Shown piece by piece: positions 8,563 to 15,695 of a stretch of 64,000 bases of DNA. The position numbers were made by a program, and so were the translations under genes. This DNA is from Flavilitoribacter sp020436695 (GTDB lineage Bacteria > Bacteroidota > Bacteroidia > Chitinophagales > Saprospiraceae): positions 415,853 through 479,852 of the forward strand of contig JAWKLQ010000002.1 of the NCBI GenBank assembly GCA_041392665.1, written 5' to 3'. Position 1 is the stretch's first letter. Each line of letters starts with the position of its first letter. The notes beneath the pieces are model-generated. The model worked only from the letters and a program-made list of their open reading frames with translations, was not told the DNA's origin and ran no database searches.

Positions 8563-9294
8563 TCAAAACTTAGCGCCTAAGACGTACGGCAGCATCTTCC
8601 GCCAGCTGGGCCAGTCGTGCGGGATGTCATGTCCCCAGATATCCAGGTCGTGCATAATGCCTTTGGAGTGCAGTACTGCCGAAAAGCGTCGGCTCGCATC
8701 CGGATCTTCCCACTCTCCCTGGCCGGTGAGAATGTGAATATGCCAGTTCCTTCTGATCTGCTCCAGCACGTAATGATCGTTCAGATTGGGCATATATTGC
8801 ATGGGGGAATTGAAGTATACATCCGTATCGTGATAGCCGCGGGTGTAGTGTGATAACTCATAATCTCCACTCATCGAGATCACCCCATTGATCTCATCCG
8901 GACGACGCAGGAAAAGGTTCATAGCGTGCAGTGCGCCGAAAGATGCCCCACAGGTGTAGACCGGCGTATCCCAACTGGTCATATTTTTGATGAAGGGCAG
9001 TACCTCCTCAAAAACATAACCGTTGAACTGCTGATGACGGATGCTCTTATCTCGTGGATGCATATGATAATTCATCCAGCTTTCCGTGTTGATGCTGTTA
9101 ATAGAAAACACCTTGCATTTGCCCGCATCGATGAAGGGTGCAATAGCGTCGATCAACTGAAAACGCTCATACTCCAGAAAGTCAGCCGCTGCCGTAGGAA
9201 TGAGCAGCAGGGAAAAGCCGTAGTGTCCGTAAACGGCAATATCCATATGTTTATTCAGCCGGGGACTGTGCCAGCCGTGTATTTCTCTTCTCAT
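8563..9294 (-). CDS. alpha/beta-hydrolase fold esterase (EsteraseD-like family)
   Basis: This 243-residue cytosolic protein has the layout of the Bacteroidota esterase family related to esterase D and mycolyltransferases. The nucleophile is Ser118 in GASFG (116-120). A C-terminal GHDIPHDWPSW segment supplies the likely catalytic His and is typical of the family. I chose the ATG at 9294 because the protein then begins MRREIHGW, matching the normal N-terminus, and an upstream in-frame extension adds 13 unconserved residues. No signal peptide is seen. It converges on the MORN lipoprotein gene. The substrate is unknown; S-formylglutathione or short-chain esters are possible. Confidence 0.82.
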   Translation of the reverse strand: MRREIHGWHSPRLNKHMDIAVYGHYGFSLLLIPTAAADFLEYERFQLIDAIAPFIDAGKCKVFSINSINTESWMNYHMHPRDKSIRHQQFNGYVFEEVLPFIKNMTSWDTPVYTCGASFGALHAMNLFLRRPDEINGVISMSGDYELSHYTRGYHDTDVYFNSPMQYMPNLNDHYVLEQIRRNWHIHILTGQGEWEDPDASRRFSAVLHSKGIMHDLDIWGHDIPHDWPSWRKMLPYVLGAKF

Positions 9295-9551
9295 GAAACC
9301 CAAAATTGTTAGAATACTAGTCTTTGCCGGCAAAGATAGAGCGGGTTTTTAAATAATGGGTGTGGTTGATGGTAAAAAAGCATGGGGTGGCATGGTAATT
9401 TGTAATAGCCCAAATTGGATCTGACAGCTTGGATCTATTTGAACGGATTTGATTTGACCGTTAAACCCCAGAACGTTGGTAATAGAAATCCGGCTAAAGA
9501 GTTTAGAAAACTTGTGGGAATGCGTTTTTTAGTCCTTCTTTTAGATGCCAG

Positions 9552-9652
9552 CGGGCAAGCGGAGCGGAGCGCAACCGGGTGGACGTCATTGGCGCAGGGC
9601 GCTTGCCCGATGGTACGCCATGTGGAGCGTAGCGACGTATGGCGTACCATCG
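9552..9652. repeat. twin REP-like hairpins
   Basis: Two adjacent stem-loops: the first has a 10 bp perfect stem (9552-9561 with 9600-9609), the second a 14 bp perfect stem (9608-9621 with 9639-9652). Both loops contain a related word of the form GGAGCG.AGCG.AC. The layout resembles bacterial REP/BIME elements. The right arm of the second hairpin ends exactly where transposase similarity starts. No RAYT transposase gene is in this window. Confidence 0.6.
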
Positions 9653-9985
9653 TTGCGCTACAAAGACTATCGCGATGCTAATCTCAATAAGGTGATGACT
9701 TTGTCGGCTACTGAATTTGTACGTAGACTCAGCCTGCACTTACTGCCCAAAGGATTTTGCCGTATCCGACATTACGGTATCCTGGCCGCAGCCTGGAAGC
9801 CAAGAGTATTCCCTCAAGCCGGCCAACAAAAAGCAACTAACTGGCAGGGCTTTTGGGAAAGTAAAGGACTGATGGTAAATCGCTGTCCGCAGTGCAATAA
9901 CGGAACTTTAGTCTTGCTATCAACCCTCGATCCGGACCGGGGACCGCCCGGCACGGTTAGCTTGGTCACTAGCATTACTCAATAA
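9653..9985 (+). pseudogene. C-terminal fragment of an IS91-family transposase
   Basis: The reading frame encodes a segment recognisable as the C-terminal part of IS91/ISCR-type transposases. It starts with RYKDYRD, then the conserved EFVRRLSLHLLPKGF and RIRHYGIL segments, and about 30 residues later a CPQC pair as in the usual C-terminal Cys motif. The N-terminal zinc-binding and catalytic tyrosine regions are absent, so it cannot be active. The break is at 9652/9653, directly against the REP-like hairpin. The frame upstream of the break translates into unrelated residues. The fragment marks an old insertion or recombination scar at the left edge of the accessory patch. Confidence 0.75.
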
Positions 9986-9987
9986 CC

Positions 9988-10042
9988 TTAATTGGATGTT
10001 TTGCCTCGGCAAAGCCTGGGTATGCTTTGCCACTCCAATTAA
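9988..10042. repeat. short inverted repeat after the IS91 remnant
   Basis: A perfect 9 bp inverted pair (TTAATTGGA at 9988-9996, complement at 10034-10042) begins just after the transposase stop codon. It might be part of the former IS91 end, but no left end or target site is available for comparison. Confidence 0.35.
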
Positions 10043-10208
10043 AAACAGGCCTGGATGGCCGTAAAGCCCTCTAATAATGAGAACAGCATCCTGATTGGGT
10101 TAGCTCCCTCTTCACTTTCTGCTATATCGGAACTGGCGCAACCATCTTCCAAGATTTAATTCCAACAAATTTTATTTGCTTTTTCCTAACTGTTTCGGTG
10201 GGCGACTC

Positions 10209-10230
10209 CCCCGACACTACGTGTGCGGGG
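10209..10230. repeat. short stem-loop with one bulged base
   Basis: CCCCGACAC (10209-10217) pairs with GTGTGCGGGG (10221-10230), leaving a single unpaired G and a 3 base loop. It lies downstream of the protease gene on the minus strand. An extrahelical base is also a trait of integron attC stems, but no paired GTT/AAC cores could be found here. Confidence 0.4.
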
Positions 10231-10247
10231 CAGGCTGTTCAACATAA

Positions 10248-10280
10248 CCTTCAATCTCGGTCGTGCCGACCGATTGAAGG
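10248..10280 (-). terminator. hairpin just after the CAAX-type protease gene
   Basis: A 14 bp stem with a 2 base bulge (10248-10263 with 10267-10280) lies 2 bases beyond the stop codon of the minus-strand protease gene. No strong U tract follows on the minus strand, so it may be a Rho-independent terminator of a weaker type or an RNA stability hairpin. Confidence 0.5.
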
Positions 10281-10281
10281 C

Positions 10282-11082
10282 TTATTTATTGGCAGCTGGC
10301 ATTTTATCATTTTGTATGTGTTTGTCAAATTTTATATCCGACCTTTTGCCGAATAAAATAAAAACTATCAGACCAACAATAAATGTGGCAAGTGCCATAT
10401 ACATAGGGTTATATGATGAACCATAATATGGCATCATTGAAAATGCTGCATTGTATGTTGCGTGAAGAGCAATGGTTGCAAAAACACTTTTGTTTGTTAT
10501 CACATAAATTTTTGTCATTACAATGCGATACACAACGGTAAAGGCACATTGCCACAAAATCCAAGTAGCTGTATTTCGTGTCTGAATAAATGGAATTATG
10601 TGCCACGATGCCCAAATTAATCCAACAATAAGTCCGGTAGATACGATATTGAACTTTGATAACAATTTGTCTGTAGCAATAGCTGTCCAACCTAATTGTT
10701 CACTGTAGCCGCTAATGCCATAGATGAATAAAAATAGTGGTAATGTCCATATAGGAGTTATTTTGTTAGGTATATGCAATCCACTCCATTTCATAATAAA
10801 ATATGAAAGTAAAACTGTCAAAGGCATGAGAAGAAAGACACCTAATTTCCATTCTTTTTTTTTGATTCGATAAAAGTCTATTCCCCTTAGTAAGATTTGG
10901 TTTGCAGAACCATTATTCCGTTTAGTCACAATAATAACTGCAATCAATACTGCTAAAAATTGTAAGGCACTAATCGGTAATTTTATGGGTATAACTTTTG
11001 TCGCATCAAAAAGATATCCGACCATCCAAAATGGTAGAGTTAAAATGAGAACGAGAATTAAATATTGACGAAGTATTTTCAT
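10282..11082 (-). CDS. CPBP/CAAX-type intramembrane protease homologue
   Basis: This 266-residue polytopic membrane protein has about eight hydrophobic segments. It shows the CPBP (Abi, CAAX protease) layout: a SEQLGW segment at 127-132 in place of the usual EExxxR motif, WASWH at 157-161 with the second-motif His161, and HATYN at 207-211 with the last metal-binding His. The first motif has only one Glu (Glu128) and lacks the usual Arg, so catalysis is uncertain. Base composition is clearly AT-richer than the neighbours, and the gene sits between repeat structures beside a toxin-antitoxin pair, which suggests acquisition by transfer. Family members serve in bacteriocin immunity, prenyl-protein processing or other roles; none can be assigned here. 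Confidence 0.8.
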   Translation of the reverse strand: MKILRQYLILVLILTLPFWMVGYLFDATKVIPIKLPISALQFLAVLIAVIIVTKRNNGSANQILLRGIDFYRIKKKEWKLGVFLLMPLTVLLSYFIMKWSGLHIPNKITPIWTLPLFLFIYGISGYSEQLGWTAIATDKLLSKFNIVSTGLIVGLIWASWHIIPFIQTRNTATWILWQCAFTVVYRIVMTKIYVITNKSVFATIALHATYNAAFSMMPYYGSSYNPMYMALATFIVGLIVFILFGKRSDIKFDKHIQNDKMPAANK

Positions 11083-11122
11083 CTTTAAGTCGTTGAAATT
11101 TATCGTCTATTGTTCTTTGCTT

Positions 11123-11194
11123 GCTGCCAACGTTACACTAGCCGATCGGCCGTAGCTTTAGCGAAGGCTGGGCGGCTAGTGGGATGTTGCCTAC
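11123..11194 (-). repeat. attC-like imperfect palindrome between two accessory genes
   Basis: The arms (11123-11144 and 11173-11194) match at 16 of 22 positions. A 9 bp perfect core (CACTAGCCG/CGGCTAGTG) is separated by 4 unpaired bases from outer CAAC/GTTG words that pair again. A pairing core, an unpaired spacer, then AAC/GTT ends is the plan of integron attC sites. The published 7-base core consensus is not fully matched. It lies on the 3' side of the toxin-antitoxin genes and the 5' side of the protease gene, where a cassette junction would be. Confidence 0.4.
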
Positions 11195-11195
11195 C
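11184..11195. repeat. 12 bp inverted repeat flanking the TA module, left copy
   Basis: ATGTTGCCTACC matches the reverse complement of 11889-11900 at 11 of 12 positions. The two copies bracket the toxin-antitoxin genes. This copy is also the outer arm of the attC-like palindrome. Confidence 0.45.
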
Positions 11196-11211
11196 GTTTC
11201 TCCATTATTTT

Positions 11212-11487
11212 TTAATCATCATAATGGTATCGGCATTGTATAATTATGCATCTTTGATCTTCTCCTTTTTTCCCCGTTACCTTATAAACCAAACGATGCT
11301 CTTGAGTGATTCGTCTTGACCAAAATCCCTTTAAGGCGAATTTCAATGGTTCTGGTTTACCCAAACCTTTGAAAGGAGTTTGCCGTATAGATTTGATGAG
11401 CTCCTTGATTTTTTTTACTATTTCCTCGTCTGTCTCTATCCAATAACTGAAATCCTCCCACCCGTTTTTTGTGAATTCTATATTCAT
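11212..11487 (-). CDS. yoeB: Txe/YoeB family ribosome-dependent mRNA interferase toxin
   Basis: This RelE-fold toxin cleaves mRNA at the ribosome. With the ATG at 11487 it has 91 residues, slightly longer than E. coli YoeB (84). Conserved stretches are ETDEEIVKKIKELIK, PFKGLGKPEPLK, GFWSRRI, EHRLVYKV and the C-terminal CRYHY, which hold the catalytic Glu, Arg, His and Tyr residues of the family. The start is fixed by a strong AGGAGG ribosome-binding sequence 5 bases upstream, unusual for this phylum; an in-frame TTG 15 bases earlier precedes that site and is rejected. The antitoxin gene lies 11 bases upstream, as in a normal yefM-yoeB operon. Confidence 0.92.
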   Translation of the reverse strand: MNIEFTKNGWEDFSYWIETDEEIVKKIKELIKSIRQTPFKGLGKPEPLKFALKGFWSRRITQEHRLVYKVTGKKGEDQRCIIIQCRYHYDD

Positions 11488-11500
11488 TATCCCTCCTTTC
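11488..11500 (-). promoter_or_regulatory. strong Shine-Dalgarno site of the toxin gene
   Basis: On the minus strand the sequence AAAGGAGGG lies 4-5 bases before the toxin ATG, inside the end of the antitoxin gene. It fixes the toxin start at 11487 and stands out because most genes in this window lack such a site. Confidence 0.7.
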
Positions 11501-11756
11501 AATCTTCTAATTCATAGCTCACCGTATCTCCGGCTTTCAGCTGGTCAATCGACTCTTGCAACCGATTTCTATTTGTATCTGTTGATAACAAATATTCTGT
11601 CTCCTTTAGCGAATTGTACTCTTTGATTGACATGATCACTATAGCATCATCGTCATTGTTATTTCTGGGAATGATGATGACCTCCAAGGACTTACTTACC
11701 ATATCAAAATAGGCCTTCATTTTGGCCCTCAGTGAGGATATTGTTACTGCCTTCAT
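11499..11756 (-). CDS. yefM: YefM/Phd family antitoxin
   Basis: This small antitoxin (85 residues from the ATG at 11756) neutralises the adjacent YoeB-type toxin and usually represses its own operon. The N-terminal MKAVTISSLRAKMKAYFD segment is the Phd/YefM DNA-binding region. The middle IIIPRNNNDDDAIVIM and KEYNSLKETEYLL segments match the family core, and the acidic C-terminus is the expected toxin-binding tail. A longer reading adds 14 hydrophobic residues not found in the family, so the inner ATG is preferred. The pair is AT-rich like the protease gene next door. Confidence 0.9.
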   Translation of the reverse strand: MKAVTISSLRAKMKAYFDMVSKSLEVIIIPRNNNDDDAIVIMSIKEYNSLKETEYLLSTDTNRNRLQESIDQLKAGDTVSYELED

Positions 11757-12122
11757 AAGATTTTTTATGTACTTTAATACGTACAAATTTAAGTACAAAC
11801 ATTGTTTCTGTCAAGTGCTTGATCTTTCATTTATAAGTCGCTTTAAATCGAACTGCTATTTTGATTTGGCGAGCGGTCCTATTTCAATGGTAGGCAACGT
11901 CGGGCTATCCGTACTTTTGTTTCGTATAGCCAGCTATATTTTCAGTTTTCTTTCAAAATTACCATCAGTTGCTAAAACTAACTATTCTCCTAGAGATTCA
12001 AAGCAAATTCAGATGGAGAAAGTGCCAAATACCCGTTCTGAAAATCATGCTGCCTTTACCTACCTTCCCACGCACAAAATTTCCGTAATTCCTCCTAAGC
12101 CCTTATCTTCCTACCAAAAGCT
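11757..12122. other. 366 bp gap upstream of the ManD-like gene
   Basis: It contains the promoter region of the divergent antitoxin, the right copy of the TA-flanking inverted repeat at 11889-11900, and next to it a stem-loop with GGCTAT/ATAGCC arms near 11903-11932. An open frame crosses this gap and overlaps both neighbours but has no coding character that I recognise. Confidence 0.5.
11889..11900. repeat. 12 bp inverted repeat flanking the TA module, right copy
   Basis: GGTAGGCAACGT is the near-perfect reverse complement (11 of 12) of 11184-11195. The copies are about 690 bp apart with the yefM-yoeB pair between them. Confidence 0.45.
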
Positions 12123-13454
12123 ATGCAACGAAGAACCATTTTGCGCACCCTTGGTCTGGGTGCTCTGAGCACACCTTTTGCCGCCTCTCACTTACAGGCT
12201 GCCAACCTGGAACAACAGGAAAAAATAGCCGCCCTCGATCCGGTGAAGATCACCAAAGTAAAGGCTATTGCTACCTGCCCACACAATCTGGAACTCATTG
12301 TCGTCAAGGTCGAGACCGACCAGCCCGGTTTGTACGGCGTGGGATGTGCTACTTTCCGCCAACGCGCACACGCTGTGGTAGCCGCTGTGGATCAATACCT
12401 GGATGATTTTTGCCGGGGTCGCGATGTACACAATATTGAAGACATCTGGCAAACCGCCTATGTCAGCTCCTACTGGCGCAACGGCCCGGTACTCAACAAT
12501 GCACTAAGTGGTCTGGATCAGGCGCTCTGGGATATCAAGGGCAAACTGGCCGGCATGCCGGTCTATCAGCTACTGGGCGGCAAGTGCCGCTTTGCCGTCG
12601 ACACTTACGCCCACGGAGGCGGTCGCAGCCCCGAAGAAGCGGCCGATAGTGTGCTGGAGTTAATGGAAAAGGGATTCCGGCATGTTCGCATTCAGTTGGG
12701 TGGATACGGAGCTACGCACCTGACCGAAGCTGCCGACTTCAAAGCGGCGGGTTTCGGCATGCCCAACGATAATGTGATGGACCCGGTAAGCTATATGGAA
12801 GGCGTCGTAGCCATGTTTGATAAGGTGAGAGCGGTAGCCGGTTCCAAGGTAGAGCTCCTGCACGATATTCATGAACGCCTCCAACCCATGGACGCCATCC
12901 ATCTGATCAAACAGTTGGAAACTTACCGGCCGTTCTTCATCGAAGACCCCTTCTCTCCGGAGAATATGCAGTGGTTTCGCCTGTTGCGTCAACAGACCAG
13001 CGTACCCATCTCCATGGGAGAATTGTTCAACAATCCCAATGAATGGCTGCAGCCCATGACGGAACGATTATTTGACTTCATTCGCATCCATATCAGTCAG
13101 ATCGGCGGTATTACACCGGCCATGAAGGTAGCCCGCCTCGGTGAGTGGTTTAATGTACGTACGGCCTGGCACGGCCCGGGTGATGTATCGCCGGTCGGTC
13201 ATGCCGCCAATGCACATATCGACCTGGCGGTGTGGAATTTCGGCATCCAGGAGGCGGTCAACTTCTCCCCGCTCCTACAGGAGATCTTCCCCGGTGCTCC
13301 CACCATGAAGGATGGTTACATGATCATCAATGAAGCACCTGGTCTGGGTGTAGACGTGAATGAGGAACTGGCCAAAAAATACCCGCTGCCGGCGGTGAAT
13401 GATTACAATTGGACACAGCTTAGGAAGCGGGACGGGACGAGTATTAGACCTTGA
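12123..13454 (+). CDS. exported ManD/RspA-like enolase-superfamily sugar-acid dehydratase
   Basis: This 443-residue protein of the mandelate racemase/muconate lactonizing family most resembles D-mannonate/D-gluconate dehydratases (ManD, RspA). The magnesium ligands Asp248, Glu274 and Glu300 are spaced 26 residues apart as in ManD, with His250 beside the first and His350 in the WHGPGDVSPVGHAA segment, which is a signature of this group. The N-terminus MQRRTILRTLGLGAL plus an Ala-rich stretch looks like a twin-arginine (Tat) signal, so the folded enzyme would act in the periplasm. It stands alone on the plus strand and converges on guaD through a 22 bp hairpin. The substrate (mannonate, gluconate or another acid sugar) is not proven. 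Confidence 0.85.
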   Translation: MQRRTILRTLGLGALSTPFAASHLQAANLEQQEKIAALDPVKITKVKAIATCPHNLELIVVKVETDQPGLYGVGCATFRQRAHAVVAAVDQYLDDFCRGRDVHNIEDIWQTAYVSSYWRNGPVLNNALSGLDQALWDIKGKLAGMPVYQLLGGKCRFAVDTYAHGGGRSPEEAADSVLELMEKGFRHVRIQLGGYGATHLTEAADFKAAGFGMPNDNVMDPVSYMEGVVAMFDKVRAVAGSKVELLHDIHERLQPMDAIHLIKQLETYRPFFIEDPFSPENMQWFRLLRQQTSVPISMGELFNNPNEWLQPMTERLFDFIRIHISQIGGITPAMKVARLGEWFNVRTAWHGPGDVSPVGHAANAHIDLAVWNFGIQEAVNFSPLLQEIFPGAPTMKDGYMIINEAPGLGVDVNEELAKKYPLPAVNDYNWTQLRKRDGTSIRP

Positions 13455-13474
13455 GTGAACGAGACAGTGAGTTG

Positions 13475-13540
13475 GTGAGACGGTGAGGTAGTGAGTGAGA
13501 TAATGCTCATAATCACCTACTCACTTGCTCACCGTCTCAC
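13475..13540. terminator. bidirectional hairpin terminator built of GTGAG words
   Basis: The arms 13475-13496 and 13519-13540 pair at 20 of 22 positions. They consist of repeated GTGAG/GGTGAG words. The hairpin lies between the convergent ManD-like and guaD genes and can serve both transcripts. It belongs to the class of word-repeat hairpins also found at 17191-17237. Confidence 0.65.
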
Positions 13541-13543
13541 TTC

Positions 13544-14023
13544 TTAGTATTCCGTCTTATCCGGTTTCTCGATCCATTCCCGGAAGACCGTCTTTCCTTC
13601 TTCCTCCAAGATCTGTTCAATGGGCAGCGTCCGTTCAGCCAGCGGCAAACTAAGCTCCCGGTAAATATGGTCATCATCAAAACCGGCTTCGGCGGCATCC
13701 GTTCTGCCGGCAGCAAAAACAACCCTTTCCGGCCGGGCCCAATAAAGAGCTCCCAGGCACATGGGGCAGGGCTCGCAGGAGGTATATAATACACATCCGG
13801 TCAACTGAAAGTGTACCAAATGACGGCAGGCTTCCCGAATGGCCACCACTTCGGCGTGCGCAGTGGGGTCATTCCGGGAAGTGACCTGATTATATCCCTG
13901 TCCGATCACTGCTCCGTCCTTCACTACAATAGCCCCGAAAGGCCCGCCCTGGTTGTTGTTCATACCCCGCCGGGCCAGATCGATGGCCATTCTTATGAAA
14001 TGCTCGTCCTGCTCAGTTATCAT
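13544..14023 (-). CDS. guaD: guanine deaminase (nucleoside deaminase family)
   Basis: This zinc-dependent enzyme of 159 residues probably converts guanine to xanthine. The HAE motif (His56, Glu58) and PCPMC (Cys86, Cys89) give the zinc site and proton shuttle of the cytidine deaminase fold. The segments TSCEPCPMCLGA and YWARPE, and AAEAGFDDDHIYRE near the C-terminus, match the Bacillus guanine deaminase group rather than the tRNA adenosine deaminase TadA. The gene overlaps the 3' end of the upstream sulfatase gene by 11 bases, implying translational coupling, though no functional link is evident. Confidence 0.88.
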   Translation of the reverse strand: MITEQDEHFIRMAIDLARRGMNNNQGGPFGAIVVKDGAVIGQGYNQVTSRNDPTAHAEVVAIREACRHLVHFQLTGCVLYTSCEPCPMCLGALYWARPERVVFAAGRTDAAEAGFDDDHIYRELSLPLAERTLPIEQILEEEGKTVFREWIEKPDKTEY

Positions 14024-15491
14024 TCTTTTGCAAATATGTCCCCTGGTTGAAGGTAAAGACTTCCGATGGCGTGCGAGCCGTTTGGAAGATCTTCTCCATT
14101 TGTTCCACTATTTCCGGATGCGCCGCAGCTACGTTATCTGTTTCATCGATGTCCACGGAAAGATCATACAGCTCCAGCGGAGCATCGGGTTCCTTCAGTA
14201 CGTTGTACTTCACGGCTTTCCAGTTGCCTTTACGGGCCGCCAGGCGACCTCCTCTTTCGTGGAATTCCCAGTATAAGTAATCATGTTCTTCCTGCCCAGG
14301 TTCACCCAGCAGGGTGGGCAGATAGGAAATGCCGTCAATGTTTTGTGGTGTTTCGATACCGCCGAGATCGGCAATAGTCGGAAAAAAATCCCAGAATGCC
14401 GATATATGATCGCTGGTAGTGCCCGCTTTGATCTTACCCGGCCAACTGGCAATGAACGGTACCCGGATGCCGCCTTCATATAGATCGCGCTTCACTCCCC
14501 GCAGAGGACCGTTGCTATCAAAAAATTCAGGATCGGCGCCACCTTCCTCGTGCGGGCCGTTATCGGAGGTAAAGATGATGATTGTATTTTCGGATAGGCC
14601 CAGATCCGCTATTTTTTGCACGATCTCCCCTACCTGCCGGTCCAGTATTTCGACCATGGCCGCGAAGGCTGCATGTGATTCCAGCTGCGATTCGTAAGGC
14701 CCCCGGCGGTAATCCGGTCCATCATCATATCCCTGGTAGGCCTTCTCGGGCAGGAACTTACCCCGGTATTTGTCCATGATCGAATCGGGCGCGATCAATT
14801 CGGCGTGCGGGATAATGGAAGGAACATACAAAAAGAAAGGTTGATCCTTATTGGTTTCGATGAAACTCAGGACCTGCTCCTGGATTAGGTCGGGTCCGTA
14901 AGCCCCTTTGAGATGGCCGGCGTTTTCCTCCAATACAATGGAATCCCGGTTTGACCACATATGATGCGGATAGTAATGGTGCCCCATTCGCTGGCAGTTG
15001 TAGCCGTAAAAGGTATCAAACCCCTGATTGACCGGATCTCCTTCCGAGTCGGGAAATCCCAGCCCCCACTTACCGAAGGCACCGGTGGCATAGCCTGCTT
15101 TCTTCAATGCTTCGGCGAGAGTATAGGTCGCATCCGGGATGGGATATTGTCCTTCCGGCTGTATCTCCTTATTGCCTCGCACAAAGGTATGCCCGGTATG
15201 CATACCTGTCATCAGGGCCGAACGGGAGGGCGCACAAACGGTACTCCCCGAGTAATGTTGGGTAAAACGCATACCATTGGCCGCCAGTTGATCAATGTTC
15301 GGGGTAGAGAACAGATCCTGACCGTAGCAGCTCAGATCACCGTAGCCCAGATCATCAGCCAGAATGTAGATGATGTTGGGTTTTCGACTTTCTGTGGTCT
15401 GATCCTCCGAAGCCTCGCTGCCGGAGTTGCAGGCAGCCGCGACAAATAGCAGGATGAATGCATAGAGTAGGTTTCTTAAATTGATGATCAT
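14013..15491 (-). CDS. lipoprotein sulfatase (arylsulfatase A-like)
   Basis: This S1-type sulfatase of 492 residues removes sulfate esters from carbohydrate or aryl substrates. The formylglycine motif is CAPSR with Cys86 to be modified; Asp46-Asp47 in the ILADDLGYGD segment bind calcium together with a later DNGPHE segment. The signal sequence ends in a lipobox with Cys21, so it is an exported lipoprotein. I chose the ATG at 15491 because it opens directly on this signal peptide; a longer in-frame reading adds 48 residues without signal character. Its stop overlaps the start of guaD. An anaerobic or aerobic formylglycine maturase is required but not present here. Confidence 0.9.
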   Translation of the reverse strand: MIINLRNLLYAFILLFVAAACNSGSEASEDQTTESRKPNIIYILADDLGYGDLSCYGQDLFSTPNIDQLAANGMRFTQHYSGSTVCAPSRSALMTGMHTGHTFVRGNKEIQPEGQYPIPDATYTLAEALKKAGYATGAFGKWGLGFPDSEGDPVNQGFDTFYGYNCQRMGHHYYPHHMWSNRDSIVLEENAGHLKGAYGPDLIQEQVLSFIETNKDQPFFLYVPSIIPHAELIAPDSIMDKYRGKFLPEKAYQGYDDGPDYRRGPYESQLESHAAFAAMVEILDRQVGEIVQKIADLGLSENTIIIFTSDNGPHEEGGADPEFFDSNGPLRGVKRDLYEGGIRVPFIASWPGKIKAGTTSDHISAFWDFFPTIADLGGIETPQNIDGISYLPTLLGEPGQEEHDYLYWEFHERGGRLAARKGNWKAVKYNVLKEPDAPLELYDLSVDIDETDNVAAAHPEIVEQMEKIFQTARTPSEVFTFNQGTYLQKNDN

Positions 15492-15695
15492 AGTGAATTG
15501 GTTGATGCTTGCAGGTGCAAGTTGGTAAAATGGTGAATTCTCTAATTCATGGGGCCTAATATCCGAGTGGAAATGAGTTAACGCGGCCAGTTTATCGGGC
15601 ACTAACCAGCCCACTTTATAATTTGGTGTTCTCATCGTGTACTATACCGGACTTTAGGTTTTGCAGCAATCCATCATCCCAACTCCCCATCGCTC

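Noticed and set aside
9415..9652. Open frames upstream of the IS91 remnant as separate genes
   Set aside because: They run through the REP-like hairpins, translate into Arg/Pro-rich sequence with no family likeness, and have no start context.
11722..12168. A plus-strand open frame of about 148 codons before the ManD-like gene
   Set aside because: It overlaps the antitoxin start and the signal peptide of the next gene, covers the inverted repeat, and has no recognisable motif.
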